Shown: positions 8,578-18,114, counted from the first letter of the stretch. The stretch is 64,000 nt of DNA from Cellulomonas sp. P24 (GCF_024704385.1 NZ_JAJDFX010000002.1:2108001-2172000); one strand, 5' to 3'. Notes: generated from the letters alone by a model not told the origin. Numbers and translations: made by a program.

Positions 8578-9602
8578 CCGTGACGCTGCGGGTCGGCACC
8601 CGCGGGAGCGCCCTCGCCCGGACCCAGACGGGTCAGGTGGCCGACGAGCTGGCCTCGATCGGCGGGTTCGCGATCGAGCTGGTGCACGTGCGCACCGACG
8701 GCGACCGGCTCACCGGCTCGCTGGCGACGCTCGGCGGGACCGGGGTGTTCGTGACGGCGTTGCGTGAGGCCCTGCTCGACGGCCGTTGCGACGTGGCCGT
8801 GCACTCCCTCAAGGACCTGCCGACCGGCCCGGCGCTCGGCCTCACGCTCGGCGCCGTCCCGCCACGCGAGGACCCCCGCGACGTGCTGTGCGCCCGGGAC
8901 GGGCTGACCCTCGCGACCTTGCCGCCGGGCAGTCGCGTCGGCACCGGGTCGCCGCGGCGTGCGGCACAGCTCCGCGCCGCACGGCCCGATCTCGAGATCG
9001 TCGACATCCGCGGCAACGTGGACACCCGCCTCGGCCGGGTCGTCGGTAGCACCGTCGGCACCGCCCACGCGGACGACCGGCCCGCGCGCGACCTCGACGG
9101 CGTCGTGCTCGCACGGGCCGGCCTCGCTCGCCTCGGCCGTCTCGACGCCGTCACCGACACGCTCGCGCCCGCGACGATGCTGTCCGCAGCCGGCCAGGGG
9201 GCGCTCGCCATCGAGTGCCGGGCGACGGACGACGTCCCCGGTCTCGCGGCGGCCCTCGCCACGCTCGACCACCGACCGACCCGCCTGGCCGTGCTCGCCG
9301 AGCGCGCCTTGCTCGCGCGCCTCGAGGCGGGGTGCGCGGCGCCCGTCGGTGCTCTCGCGGTGATCGACGGCAGCACGCTGACCCTGGACGCGGTCGTGAC
9401 CCGGACCGACGGGACGGCGGCGCTCCGACTGTCCGCGTCGGCGTCGGTCCCGGAAGCGACGGCAGGCGGCGCCGACGGCACGCGCGGACCCGTCGGCACG
9501 GTCGGCTCCGACGAGCCCGCCCGCGACGCAGCAGTCGCCCTCGGTCACACCCTGGCGGACCAGCTGCTCGCGGCCGGGGCAGGCGAGGCGATGACGGCAT
9601 GA
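8574..9602 (+). CDS. hemC: Hydroxymethylbilane synthase (porphobilinogen deaminase)
   Basis: 342-residue enzyme that polymerises four porphobilinogens into hydroxymethylbilane. Seen are RVGTRGSALARTQT at the N-terminus, the catalytic-region HSLKDLP near residue 80, TGSPRRAAQL, and DIRGNVDTRL near residues 143-152. The dipyrromethane cofactor Cys is in LEAGCAAPVGA at about residue 254. ATG 8574 is chosen because the family N-terminus begins directly after it; there is no ribosome-binding site, and the start overlaps the stop of the short upstream frame. The stop overlaps the hemD ATG (ATGA). Confidence 0.95.
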   Translation: MTVTLRVGTRGSALARTQTGQVADELASIGGFAIELVHVRTDGDRLTGSLATLGGTGVFVTALREALLDGRCDVAVHSLKDLPTGPALGLTLGAVPPREDPRDVLCARDGLTLATLPPGSRVGTGSPRRAAQLRAARPDLEIVDIRGNVDTRLGRVVGSTVGTAHADDRPARDLDGVVLARAGLARLGRLDAVTDTLAPATMLSAAGQGALAIECRATDDVPGLAAALATLDHRPTRLAVLAERALLARLEAGCAAPVGALAVIDGSTLTLDAVVTRTDGTAALRLSASASVPEATAGGADGTRGPVGTVGSDEPARDAAVALGHTLADQLLAAGAGEAMTA

Positions 9603-10600
9603 CCTCGACGACCGGGCGGCCGCTCGACGGCGTGCGCGTCCTGGTGCCGCGCCGTTCCGACGGTCCCGACCCGCTCGTGATCGCCGCCGCAGCCGCGGGC
9701 GCCGAGCCGGTGCCGGTGGCACTCATCGTGACGGTCCCCCCGGAGGACCCGACCGAGCTCGACGACCTCCTGCTCGCGCTGGGCACCGGCTACTACGCGT
9801 GGCTCGGGATCACCAGCGCCGCGGTCATCCCGGTGCTCGCGGCCCGTGCTCACGACGCCGACACCGACCTCGCGACGCTGACCTCGCAGACGCGCGTCGC
9901 AGCCGTCGGCCGGTCGACCGCCCGCGCACTCGAGGCAGCGGGGGTCCACGTCGACCTCGTCCCGCCCGGCGCCTCCTCCGCGGCGGCCCTGCTCGCGGCG
10001 TGGCCCGCCGCCGACGGGGGCCGGGTCCTGCTCCCGCAGGGGGATCTCGCCGCCTCGACCCTCGCCGTCGGGCTCCGGGAACGCGGCTGGGACGTGGACG
10101 ACGTCGTCGCCTACCGCACCGTCGCCGGACCGCCGGTCGACCCGGCGACCGCGAGCGCGTACGCGGCCGGAGAGATCGGCGCGGTCGTCCTGACGTCGGG
10201 CAGCACGGCGCGACACCTCGTCGAGAAGCTCGGGGTCCCGCCGGCGAGCACGATCGTCTGCTGCATCGGCCCGGGGACCGCCGACGTCGCACGTTCCGTC
10301 GGCCTCCGGGTGGACGCGGTCGCGGCTGAGCAGACGCCGTCAGGCCTGGTCGATGCGCTCGTCGGCGTCGTGGCCGGTACCGGCGTCATGTCCGGCACCG
10401 TTGCGAGCAGCGCAAGCAGCACAGGCGCAAGCAGCACAGGCGGCTCACGCAGCGCGGGCAAGCCGGACGGCACGACCGGGACGGACAGCGACGGCGCGGA
10501 CGCCCGTTCCGGGACGCCGACGACGCCGTTCCCGTCCGAACCTCCGCCTCGCGACCCGCCGGGCCCCGACACTCCCCCCTTCCACCCGATCCGCAGGTGA
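9599..10600 (+). CDS. hemD: Uroporphyrinogen III synthase with disordered C-terminal tail
   Basis: 333-residue protein; the first 260 residues are a HemD domain that cyclises hydroxymethylbilane with D-ring inversion. The sequence is poorly conserved in this family, as usual, but the fold markers VLVPR, TSAAVIPVL, AAVGRSTARALEAAGV and VVLTSGSTARHLVEKLG are in the right order, and the position between hemC and hemB settles the call. The last 70 or so residues are a Ser/Gly/Thr then Pro-rich low-complexity tail not needed for the domain; it contains a perfect 15-bp tandem duplication at 10412-10441 (ASSTG twice). It overlaps hemC by ATGA and its TGA overlaps a possible GTG start of hemB. Confidence 0.88.
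   Translation: MTSTTGRPLDGVRVLVPRRSDGPDPLVIAAAAAGAEPVPVALIVTVPPEDPTELDDLLLALGTGYYAWLGITSAAVIPVLAARAHDADTDLATLTSQTRVAAVGRSTARALEAAGVHVDLVPPGASSAAALLAAWPAADGGRVLLPQGDLAASTLAVGLRERGWDVDDVVAYRTVAGPPVDPATASAYAAGEIGAVVLTSGSTARHLVEKLGVPPASTIVCCIGPGTADVARSVGLRVDAVAAEQTPSGLVDALVGVVAGTGVMSGTVASSASSTGASSTGGSRSAGKPDGTTGTDSDGADARSGTPTTPFPSEPPPRDPPGPDTPPFHPIRR
10412..10441 (+). repeat. 15-bp tandem duplication within hemD tail
   Basis: GCAAGCAGCACAGGC occurs twice in direct succession (10412-10426 and 10427-10441). The period is a multiple of three, so copy-number slippage would only lengthen or shorten the disordered HemD tail by five residues. Confidence 0.85.
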
Positions 10601-10605
10601 CTCCG

Positions 10606-11709
10606 ATGACCAGCACACCCCACTCCGACGCTCTCCCCGGCGACGCGGCACGCGCCGCAGCTCCGGCACAGGCCGCGCCCGCAGCACCGTCCACCGACCC
10701 GACCCAGGCGATGCGGATCCGTCCGCGCCGCCGCCGCGCGACGCCTGCCCTGCGGCGCCTCCTGACCGAGGTCCGCCTGCACCCGTCCGAGCTCGTGCTG
10801 CCGTTGTTCGTCAAGGAGGGCATCTCCGAGCCGACCCCGCTGCGGTCGATGCCGGGTGTGGTCCACCACTCGCGCGCGTCCCTTCGCGTCGTCGTCGAGC
10901 AGGCCGCAGCGGCCGGGCTCGGCGGGGTGATGCTGTTCGGCGTCCCCGAGCACCGGGATGCGACCGGGACCGGTGCGACCGACCCGGACGGGATCCTCAA
11001 CCTGGCGATCGCCGACGCGGTCGAGGCCGCGCGCGGCCGGCTGGTCGTGATGGCGGACCTGTGCCTCGACGAGTTCACCGACCACGGCCACTGCGGCGTG
11101 CTCGACTCACGGGGCGCGGTCGACAACGACGCCACCCTGGTCCGGTACGCGGACATGGCGCTCGCCCAGGCGCGTGCCGGCGCGGACGTCGTCGGGCTCA
11201 GCGGGATGATGGACGGCCAGGTGGGCGTGGTCCGTGACGCGCTCGACGACGCCGGGTTCACCGGGGTGTCGGTGCTCGCGTACGCCGCGAAGTACGCGTC
11301 GGCGTTCTACGGCCCGTTCCGCGAGGCGGTCGAGTCGACGCTCGTCGGCGACCGCCGGACGTACCAGATGAACCCGGCGAACCGCCGCGAGGCGGCGCTC
11401 GAGGTCGCGATCGACGTCGAGGAGGGTGCCGACATCGTCATGGTGAAGCCGGCCATGAGCTACCTCGACGTGCTGGCCGACGTCGCCGCGACCTCACCGG
11501 TACCGGTGGCGGCCTACCAGGTGTCCGGCGAGTACGCGATGATCGAGGCCGCCGCGGCCCAGGGCTGGATCGACCGGCGCCCGGCGATCCTCGAGTCGGT
11601 GCTGTCGATCCGCCGGGCGGGCGCCGACCACGTGCTCACCTACTGGGCGCTGGAGATCGCCGGCTGGCTGCGCGAGGACCTCACGACGAGCGACAGGACG
11701 AACCGCTGA
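10606..11709 (+). CDS. hemB: Delta-aminolevulinic acid dehydratase (porphobilinogen synthase)
   Basis: 367-residue enzyme that condenses two 5-aminolevulinates. The Schiff-base lysines are in [13 protein letters not shown] and [11 protein letters not shown]. The metal-binding loop reads [14 protein letters not shown]: two of the three Cys of the zinc-type loop are kept, the middle one is Asp. The first 38 residues are an Ala/Pro-rich extension before the conserved [20 protein letters not shown] 10606 has AGGTGA five bases upstream; a GTG at 10597, which overlaps the hemD stop, is the alternative. The stop overlaps the hemL start (TGATG). Confidence 0.94.
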   Translation: MTSTPHSDALPGDAARAAAPAQAAPAAPSTDPTQAMRIRPRRRRATPALRRLLTEVRLHPSELVLPLFVKEGISEPTPLRSMPGVVHHSRASLRVVVEQAAAAGLGGVMLFGVPEHRDATGTGATDPDGILNLAIADAVEAARGRLVVMADLCLDEFTDHGHCGVLDSRGAVDNDATLVRYADMALAQARAGADVVGLSGMMDGQVGVVRDALDDAGFTGVSVLAYAAKYASAFYGPFREAVESTLVGDRRTYQMNPANRREAALEVAIDVEEGADIVMVKPAMSYLDVLADVAATSPVPVAAYQVSGEYAMIEAAAAQGWIDRRPAILESVLSIRRAGADHVLTYWALEIAGWLREDLTTSDRTNR

Positions 11710-13037
11710 TGACCACGAGCACCCCCCTCTCCGCCGAGCTGTTCGACCGCGCGCGAGGTCTGATCCCCGGTGGCGTCAACTCCCCGGTGCGGGCCTTCGG
11801 CTCGGTCGGCGGCACGCCGCGGTTCCTCGCGTCGGCCAGCGGCCCGTACGTGACCGACGTCGACGGTCACGAGTACGTGGACCTGGTGTGCTCGTGGGGG
11901 CCGGCGATCCTCGGTCACGCGCACCCCGACGTGGTGGCGGCGGTGCAGGCCGCTGCGGCCCGCGGGCTCTCGTTCGGTGCGCCGAGCGTCACCGAGGTAG
12001 AGCTCGCCGAGGAAGTCATGTCCCGGGTGGGCGTGGTCGAGCAGCTCCGGCTCGTGTCCACCGGCACCGAGGCGACCATGACGGCGGTCCGGCTCGCGCG
12101 GGGGTTCACCGGCCGGGCCCGGATCATCAAGTTCGCGGGCTGCTACCACGGTCACGTCGACGCTCTCCTGGCGCAGGCGGGCTCCGGCCTGGCCACGCTC
12201 GCGATGCCGGGCTCCGCCGGGGTCACGGAGGCCGTCGCCGCCGAGACGATCGTGCTGCCGTACAACGACGTCGCGGCGGTCGAGGCCGCGTTCGCGGCGC
12301 ACGGCTCGACGATCGCAGCCGTGATCACCGAGGCCGCGCCGGCGAACATGGGCGTCGTCCCGCCCGCGCCCGGCTTCAACGCGGCGCTGCGCCGGATCAC
12401 CGCGGCGCATGGTGCGCTGCTGATCCAGGACGAGGTGCTCACGGGCTTCCGCGTCGGGCCCGCGGGGTGGTGGGGTCTCGAGGGTGCGACCGAGGGCTGG
12501 GCGCCGGACCTGCTGACGTTCGGCAAGGTGATCGGCGGCGGGCTGCCGGTCGCCGCGATCGGCGGCTCGGCGGACCTGATGAGCTACCTGGCTCCGGTTG
12601 GCCCGGTCTACCAGGCGGGCACGTTGTCGGGGAACCCGGTCGCGACCGCCGCGGGGCTCGCGACGCTGCGGGCGGCCGACGCCACGGTGTACGCGCGGCT
12701 CGACGAGGTCGCGCAGACGCTGTCCACGGCGGTCAGCGACGCGCTCACGACGGCGGGGGTCCCGCATCACGTGCAGCGGGCGGGGAACCTGTTCTCGATC
12801 GTGTTCGGTCAGGCGGCCGCCGACTCCGGCGCGCACGACTACGCCGAGGTGCAGGCGAGCGAGTCGTGGCGGTACACGCCGTTCTTCCACGCGCTGCTCG
12901 AGCACGGTGTGTACACGGCGCCGTCGGCGTTCGAGGCGTGGTTCGTCTCGGCGGCGCACGACGACGTCGCGATCGAGCGGGTGCTCGACGCTCTTCCGGC
13001 GGCGGCGCGGGCGGCGGCAACAGCGCGTCCTGCGTAG
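11709..13037 (+). CDS. hemL: Glutamate-1-semialdehyde 2,1-aminomutase
   Basis: 442-residue PLP enzyme that converts glutamate-1-semialdehyde to 5-aminolevulinate, the step after HemA. The N-terminal family signature [12 protein letters not shown] is at about residues 19-30, [15 protein letters not shown] near 115-130, and the PLP lysine in [15 protein letters not shown] at about residue 273. GTLSGNPVA closes the active site. It is the last gene of the haem run, joined to hemB by TGATG. The next gene, csoR, begins 138 bp later behind its own operator, so the haem unit probably ends here, although no strong terminator hairpin is visible. Confidence 0.97.
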   Translation: MTTSTPLSAELFDRARGLIPGGVNSPVRAFGSVGGTPRFLASASGPYVTDVDGHEYVDLVCSWGPAILGHAHPDVVAAVQAAAARGLSFGAPSVTEVELAEEVMSRVGVVEQLRLVSTGTEATMTAVRLARGFTGRARIIKFAGCYHGHVDALLAQAGSGLATLAMPGSAGVTEAVAAETIVLPYNDVAAVEAAFAAHGSTIAAVITEAAPANMGVVPPAPGFNAALRRITAAHGALLIQDEVLTGFRVGPAGWWGLEGATEGWAPDLLTFGKVIGGGLPVAAIGGSADLMSYLAPVGPVYQAGTLSGNPVATAAGLATLRAADATVYARLDEVAQTLSTAVSDALTTAGVPHHVQRAGNLFSIVFGQAAADSGAHDYAEVQASESWRYTPFFHALLEHGVYTAPSAFEAWFVSAAHDDVAIERVLDALPAAARAAATARPA

Positions 13038-13050
13038 GACCATCGTCCTC

Positions 13051-13078
13051 TTGCGAATACCCATGGGGGGTATATCGT
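13051..13078 (+). promoter_or_regulatory. csoR-copZ-copA promoter with CsoR operator
   Basis: A perfect 6-5-6 dyad, ATACCC-ATGGG-GGGTAT at 13057-13073, matches the known CsoR operator form (as upstream of Bacillus subtilis copZA). It sits between a -35-like TTGCGA (13051-13056) and a -10-like TATCGT (13073-13078) with a 16-bp spacer, so bound CsoR would block RNA polymerase and Cu(I) would relieve it. Confidence 0.8.
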
Positions 13079-13175
13079 TGAACTGTCAGTCAAACCCGTG
13101 GTGCCGTCGGCGCCGCGGGCGGACCGACAGCAGCAGCCCCACCGGCTGCTGAACGCTGCCCAGCGGGAGGCTCCC

Positions 13176-13457
13176 ATGGCGGGATACACCGGGTCGAAGG
13201 ACGAGTACCTCAAGCGGTTGCGCCGCATCGAGGGCCAGGTGCGCGGCATCGCCCGCATGGTCGACGAGGACACCTACTGCATCGACGTCCTCACACAGAT
13301 CTCCGCCGTGACCAAGGCGCTGCAGGCCGTGAGCATCGGACTCATGGAGGACCACCTCGGCCACTGCGTCGTCGACGCCGCGCGCTCCTCCCACGAGGAG
13401 GGCGCCGAGAAGGTCCGCGAGGCGGCCGATGCGATCGCCCGCCTCGTCCGCAGCTGA
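13176..13457 (+). CDS. csoR: Copper-sensing transcriptional repressor CsoR
   Basis: 93-residue all-helical DUF156/CsoR repressor. The N-terminal RLRRIEGQVRGIARMVDED is the family hallmark, and the Cu(I) ligands are in place: Cys in TYCIDVL, then His and Cys in MEDHLGHC (the Cys-His-Cys pattern of copper CsoR rather than the nickel or formaldehyde types). ATG 13176 follows GGGAGG by five bases. It is the first gene of the copper operon, directly downstream of the operator, so it is autoregulated. The 94-bp gap to copZ has no separate operator. Confidence 0.95.
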   Translation: MAGYTGSKDEYLKRLRRIEGQVRGIARMVDEDTYCIDVLTQISAVTKALQAVSIGLMEDHLGHCVVDAARSSHEEGAEKVREAADAIARLVRS

Positions 13458-13551
13458 GCCGCCTCGCGCCGACACCCTCGATCCACCCCGCACCCGTTCG
13501 CCCGACAGCCGCTCACCCGAGCGGCGCCACACCCACCGAGAGGATCCGACC

Positions 13552-13785
13552 ATGAGCCAGACCACCACGTTCTCCGTCGACGGCATGACCTGCAACCACT
13601 GCGTGCACCACGTCACCGAGGAGCTGACGGCGATCCCGGGCGTCACGAACGTCACGATCGACCTGCAGGCCGGCGCGTCCTCCCCGGTCACCGTCGTCTC
13701 CGACGAGCCGCTCACCGACGAGGCCATCAAGGCCGCCGTCGAGGAGGCCGGCTACGCCGTCACCCCCCGCGGGTCGTTGCTGTGA
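13552..13785 (+). CDS. copZ: Copper chaperone CopZ
   Basis: 77-residue heavy-metal-associated domain with the Cu(I)-binding [11 protein letters not shown] motif at about residues 11-21 and the beta-alpha-beta pattern ending AGYAV. It carries Cu(I) in the cytosol to CopA and probably to CsoR. ATG 13552 is preceded by GAGAGGA with a 7-base spacer. The stop overlaps the GTG start of copA (GTGA), fixing the copZ-copA translational unit. Confidence 0.95.
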   Translation: MSQTTTFSVDGMTCNHCVHHVTEELTAIPGVTNVTIDLQAGASSPVTVVSDEPLTDEAIKAAVEEAGYAVTPRGSLL

Positions 13786-16421
13786 CAGCCGACGAGACGA
13801 GCACCCCGCACCTGACGGTCCCCGTCGCTCCCGTCGCCACGATCGACCTCGCCGTCACGGGCATGACCTGCTCGTCGTGCGTGTCGCACGTCGAGAAGCG
13901 CCTCAACCGCGTGCCCGGCGTGACCGCGACGGTCAACCTCGCCCTCGAGACCGCCCACGTCGAGATCGCCCCGTCGCCCGACGGCACGGACCCCGCCGAC
14001 GTCGAGGCACTCATCGCCGCCGTCCGCAAGGCCGGGTACGACGCGACCGTCGTCGCCCGTCCGGACACCGCTCCCGCCGGTCCGCGCACGACTCCGGCCA
14101 CGTCGACGGACACCTCGGGTGGGGCGGGTGTCGACACCGGCATGACCCTGTCCGGCCACACGATGGCCCCCGGTCACGAGATGACGGCCGACGAGGACAC
14201 CTCGGCACCGACGCCCGACCGCGGCGACGACCTGCTCCGGCGGCTACGCGTCGCAGGGACGCTGGCCGTCCCGGTCGTGCTGCTCTCGATGGTCCGGCCG
14301 CTGCAGTTCACCGGGTGGCAGTGGGTCGTCGCCGTCCTCGCGCTGCCCGTCGCGACCTGGGCGGCGCTGCCGTTCCACCGCGCCGCGTTCCGGGCCGCCC
14401 GGCACGGGTCGTCGACGATGGACACGCTCGTCTCGATCGGCATCATCGCCGCGACCGGCTGGTCGCTGTGGGCTCTGCTGCTCGGCGGCGCGGGCAAGCT
14501 CGGCATGCGGATGAGCCCGACGTTGTGGCCGGCCGCTGCGGGTGGCCACGCGATGACGACGCCCGAGCTGTACTTCGAGGCTGCGGCCGTCGTCACGACG
14601 TTCCTGCTCTCGGGCCGCTACCTCGAGCACCGCTCGCGTCGGCACGCCGGCGACGCGCTGCGCGCCCTGCTGGACCTCGGCGCCAAGGACGCCGCGCTGC
14701 TCGTGACGGGCCCTGGCGGGACCCGCGTCGAGCAGCGCGTGCCGATCTCCCAGCTCCAGGTCGGCGACGAGTTCGCGGTGCGGCCGGGCGAGAAGATCGC
14801 GACCGACGGCGTGGTCGTCAGCGGCACGAGCGCGGTCGACGCGTCCCTGCTGACCGGCGAACCGTTGCCCGTCGACGTCGGCCCGGACGACGAGGTGACC
14901 GGCGCGACCATCAACACGTCCGGGCACCTGATCGTGCGGGCGACGCGGGTCGGCGACGAGACGCAGCTCGCGCAGATCGGACGGCTCGTGTCCGCGGCGC
15001 AGACCGGCAAGGCGCCGGTGCAGCGGCTCGCCGACCGGATCTCCGGGGTGTTCGTGCCCGTGGTCCTGGTGCTCGCCCTCACGACGCTGACGGTGTGGCT
15101 CGTCTCGGGCGGCGGCGTGCAGGCGGCGTTCACCGCGGCGGTCGCGGTGCTGATCATCGCGTGCCCGTGCGCGCTCGGCCTCGCGACGCCGACGGCTCTG
15201 CTGGTCGGGACCGGTCGCGGCGCCCAGCTCGGCATCCTCATCAAGGGCCCGGAGGTCCTCGAGCGCACCCGAGCAATCGACACGATCGTCCTCGACAAGA
15301 CCGGCACGGTCACCGAGGGCCACATGACGGTCGTCGACGTCCTCACCTCTCCCGGTCAAGTGGAGCGAACTGCACCGACACGCGAGCGTGTCGCGCGCAG
15401 TTCGCTCCACTTGACGGAGGGGGCGCTCGAGCTGACCGAGGACGAGCGCGAAGTGCTGCGGGTCGCGGGTGCCGTGGAGGCGTTGAGCGAGCACCCGATC
15501 GCCCGTGCGGTCGCTGCCGCAGCTCGGAGCGTCGGCGCCGATCCCGCCGGAACCACGGGCTCCGGCGGAGCGGTGGGTTCCGGTGCCGAGGCCGACCGTG
15601 AGGTCGCGGGCGTCGGCGGGGACGGCGTCGAGATCGGCGCATCGCAGGTGCTCGAGTTCCGCAACGACGCTGGGCGCGGCGTGTCCGGGGTCGTGCGGAT
15701 CGCGCACTCCGGGGTCGACGTCTCGCAGCGGGTCCTCGTCGGGCGCGCGTCCTGGCTCGCGGAGAACGGGGTGCCCGACGCCGACCCCGACCTGCTGGCT
15801 GCCGTCGCGGCGGCAGAGCGTGACGGGGCGACGGCCGTGCTGGTCGCATGGGCCGGTCAGGTCCGTGGCGCGATCGTGCTGCGCGACCCGGTCAAGGAGA
15901 CCTCCCGCGAGGCGCTCGACCAGCTCCGCACGCTCGGCCTGCGCCCGGTGCTGCTCACCGGCGACAACGTCGGGTCCGCCCAGGCGGTCGGCCGGCTCGT
16001 CGGGCTCCCGGAGCAGGACGTCATCGCGCAGGTCCTCCCGCAGGACAAGGTCGACGTGGTCGCCCGGCTCCAGGCCGAGGGTCACGTCGTCGCGATGGTC
16101 GGCGACGGCGTCAACGACGCAGCGGCCCTCGCGGCGGCTGACCTCGGGCTCGCGATGGGCACCGGCACCGACGCCGCGATCGAGGCGGCCGACCTCACGC
16201 TGGTCCGCGGCGACCTGCGGTCGGCGGCCGCGGCGATCCGGCTCTCCCGGCGGACGCTGACGATCATCAAGCAGAACCTGTTCTGGGCATTCGCGTACAA
16301 CGTCGCAGCGATCCCGCTCGCGGCGCTCGGCCTGCTCAACCCGATGATCGCCGGTGCGGCGATGGCGTTCTCATCGGTGCTCGTCGTCAGCAACTCGCTG
16401 CGCCTGCGCCAGTTCTCCTGA
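13782..16421 (+). CDS. copA: Copper-exporting P1B-type ATPase with in-frame palindromic insert
   Basis: 879-residue Cu(I) exporter of the inner membrane. One N-terminal metal-binding domain ([14 protein letters not shown], about residue 27), a His/Met-bearing linker, membrane helices, TGE actuator motif (LLTGEPLPV), the CPC metal-transport motif ([13 protein letters not shown], about residue 460), phosphorylation motif DKTGT (about 504), nucleotide-domain SEHPIAR (about 569) and GDGVNDA (about 774). Between DKTGT and SEHPIAR lies a 61-bp palindrome at 15355-15415 that is read through in frame and adds roughly 20 residues ([11 protein letters not shown] and following). GTG 13782 overlaps the copZ stop. 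A strong hairpin follows at 16426. Confidence 0.95.
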   Translation: MTADETSTPHLTVPVAPVATIDLAVTGMTCSSCVSHVEKRLNRVPGVTATVNLALETAHVEIAPSPDGTDPADVEALIAAVRKAGYDATVVARPDTAPAGPRTTPATSTDTSGGAGVDTGMTLSGHTMAPGHEMTADEDTSAPTPDRGDDLLRRLRVAGTLAVPVVLLSMVRPLQFTGWQWVVAVLALPVATWAALPFHRAAFRAARHGSSTMDTLVSIGIIAATGWSLWALLLGGAGKLGMRMSPTLWPAAAGGHAMTTPELYFEAAAVVTTFLLSGRYLEHRSRRHAGDALRALLDLGAKDAALLVTGPGGTRVEQRVPISQLQVGDEFAVRPGEKIATDGVVVSGTSAVDASLLTGEPLPVDVGPDDEVTGATINTSGHLIVRATRVGDETQLAQIGRLVSAAQTGKAPVQRLADRISGVFVPVVLVLALTTLTVWLVSGGGVQAAFTAAVAVLIIACPCALGLATPTALLVGTGRGAQLGILIKGPEVLERTRAIDTIVLDKTGTVTEGHMTVVDVLTSPGQVERTAPTRERVARSSLHLTEGALELTEDEREVLRVAGAVEALSEHPIARAVAAAARSVGADPAGTTGSGGAVGSGAEADREVAGVGGDGVEIGASQVLEFRNDAGRGVSGVVRIAHSGVDVSQRVLVGRASWLAENGVPDADPDLLAAVAAAERDGATAVLVAWAGQVRGAIVLRDPVKETSREALDQLRTLGLRPVLLTGDNVGSAQAVGRLVGLPEQDVIAQVLPQDKVDVVARLQAEGHVVAMVGDGVNDAAALAAADLGLAMGTGTDAAIEAADLTLVRGDLRSAAAAIRLSRRTLTIIKQNLFWAFAYNVAAIPLAALGLLNPMIAGAAMAFSSVLVVSNSLRLRQFS
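15355..15415. repeat. Dispersed palindromic element, copy 1 (inside copA)
   Basis: 19-base arms (15355-15373 and 15397-15415; outer sequence GTCAAGTGGAGCGAACTGC) are perfectly complementary and enclose a second perfect hairpin, CGACACGC-GA-GCGTGTCG (15376-15393). The inner core is the same as in the three intergenic copies to the right, while the outer arm differs in both strands at once. It is in frame with copA and contributes no stop codon. Confidence 0.9.
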
Positions 16422-16425
16422 CCCC

Positions 16426-16458
16426 GGTCCCCCGCCCGGCCTGGCCGGGCGGGGGACC
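16426..16458 (+). terminator. Transcription terminator after copA
   Basis: Perfect 16-bp stem, GGTCCCCCGCCCGGCC paired with 16443-16458, with a minimal loop, starting 5 bases after the copA stop. There is no T tract, as usual in high-GC actinobacteria. It is followed by four CCCCG-type tandem units (about 16460-16480). Confidence 0.75.
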
Positions 16459-16494
16459 GCCCCGCCCCGCCCCGCCCCGGGCGTCCGCCCGGCC

Positions 16495-16557
16495 CGTCGA
16501 GTGGAGCGTTGTGCGACGACACGCCCGCGTGTCGGTCGCACAACGCTCCACTCGACG
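16495..16557. repeat. Dispersed palindromic element, copy 2
   Basis: 63 bp with perfect 22-base arms (16495-16516 and 16536-16557; CGTCGAGTGGAGCGTTGTGC and on) around the core CGACACGC-CC-GCGTGTCG. It lies between the copA terminator and the PhoX-like gene. Only one base (G16535) is unpaired besides the two-base loop. Confidence 0.92.
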
Positions 16558-16679
16558 GAGGGGGTGGGACTGGTCATCGAGGGTTCATGGCGGCGACACT
16601 CGTCGGCCACATCGTCTCCACAGGTCGCGCATAGTTTCGGCTCCGGCCGGGAATTACCCGCGCCGGAAGGAGAACCGAC

Positions 16680-18104
16680 ATGCGTAGGTCTTTCACGGCG
16701 GCCGCCCTCGCCGTCACCGCAGCAGCCGGGCTCGTGACGAGCGGCTATGCCGCCGACCGATCGGCCCGGATCGACCGCGACCACGGCTCGTCGTCGCACT
16801 CCGACGACAGGGAGCACCCGAGCTCGAGCACGCTGCGCAACTTCGGCATCACCCGCGCGATCCCGGCCTCGTCGACCGTCAACGTCGACACCGCGACCGC
16901 CCTGGCGAACCCCCTCTCGCTCATCACCGTGGCACCTGGCCTCAAGGCGAAGGTCGTCACGTCGGGCAACGCCGCCCCCAACCTCGACATGGGTGCCCTG
17001 TGGCCGGCGAGCCACCCGACGCACCTGTTCTTCTGCAACGAGCAGGGCCCGACCGACCCCGGCGTCCAGCGCATCGACCTCGCGACCGGCACCGCGGTGA
17101 CGGTGCTGACCGGGACGAAGTCGTGCGACCCGCTGCACGTGACGCCCTGGGGCACGATCGTCTTCGGTGAGGAGGCCGGCGCGACCGGAGCGGTCTACGA
17201 GATGATCGACCCGATGTCGGTCGTCGGCGCGACCCTCGACCGCACCACCGGCGTCACCTCCACCCCGAACATCGTCCGCCGCGACGCCCTCGGCTCGCTG
17301 TCGTTCGAGGGCCTCGGCATCCTGCCGAACGGCGTCGCCTACTACGGTGACGAGCTCGGCCCGAAGAACGGCGCCCCTGGCGGCTCGTACTTCAAGTTCG
17401 TCCCGTCGACGCCCTACGCGGGCACGACGCCGATCACCTCTCTCGACCAGTCCCCACTGGCGTCCGGGTCCGTGTTCGGCCTCCGGGTGTCCGACGGCAG
17501 CAACTACGGCCCGGCGATGGCGCTCGGCCAGGGCGCGTGGATCCCGATCCCGGGCGCGTCCGGCGCACAGCTTCGCACGCTCGCTCCGGCCGCCGGCCTG
17601 ACGGGCTACTACCGCCCGGAGGACATCGCGCTCGACCTGAAGGCGCTCGCCGCCGGTGACGTGCGGTGGTGCGGCAACAACACCGGCCGTGACGAGTCCC
17701 GCTACTTCGGCGAGACGATCTGCCTGAAGGACGGGCGGCTCTCGGACGTCGCGAGCGGGACCTCGACCCCGGAGGTCGAGCTCTTCGTCGTCGGCAACCA
17801 GGACCTCAACATGCCCGACAACATCGACAACCAGCCGGGTCGCGGCAACTGGATCCTCCACGAGGACGGCAGCACGTACGGCGCCCAGGGCGGCGACCAC
17901 AACGACGACCTCTGGAGCTGCATGAGCGACGGCGCGGACATCGACGCCCAGTCCGACGGCTGCGTGCGGGTCGCGGTGCTCAACGACCTGGAGGCCGAGT
18001 TCACCGGTGGATTCTTCGACCCGACCGGTCGGCACTTCTACGTGAGCCTGCAGCACAACGACTCGGGCTTCGGCACCCTGGTCGACATCACCGGCTGGCG
18101 CTGA
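16680..18104 (+). CDS. Secreted PhoX-family (DUF839) protein
   Basis: 474-residue exported protein. The N-terminus is a signal peptide (MRRSF, hydrophobic Ala/Val core, cleavage near SGYAADR). The mature part has the PhoX/DUF839 beta-propeller markers: FGEEAGATGAVYE, SFEGLGILPNG, YRPEDIALD, FVVGNQDLNMPDN and the C-terminal FTGGFFDPTGRHFYVSLQH. Members with full metal ligands are calcium/iron phosphatases; others are uncharacterised, so phosphatase activity is an inference. ATG 16680 follows GGAAGGAGAA at good spacing. It is monocistronic and convergent with gadB, with palindrome copy 3 filling the gap. Confidence 0.8.
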   Translation: MRRSFTAAALAVTAAAGLVTSGYAADRSARIDRDHGSSSHSDDREHPSSSTLRNFGITRAIPASSTVNVDTATALANPLSLITVAPGLKAKVVTSGNAAPNLDMGALWPASHPTHLFFCNEQGPTDPGVQRIDLATGTAVTVLTGTKSCDPLHVTPWGTIVFGEEAGATGAVYEMIDPMSVVGATLDRTTGVTSTPNIVRRDALGSLSFEGLGILPNGVAYYGDELGPKNGAPGGSYFKFVPSTPYAGTTPITSLDQSPLASGSVFGLRVSDGSNYGPAMALGQGAWIPIPGASGAQLRTLAPAAGLTGYYRPEDIALDLKALAAGDVRWCGNNTGRDESRYFGETICLKDGRLSDVASGTSTPEVELFVVGNQDLNMPDNIDNQPGRGNWILHEDGSTYGAQGGDHNDDLWSCMSDGADIDAQSDGCVRVAVLNDLEAEFTGGFFDPTGRHFYVSLQHNDSGFGTLVDITGWR

Positions 18105-18114
18105 CCCCGACCCC

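Noticed and set aside
14244-16085. 613-codon minus-strand open frame opposite copA
   Set aside because: Mirror frame of a high-GC gene; low-complexity Arg/Asp/Glu product with no start signal, and CopA motifs are intact on the other strand.
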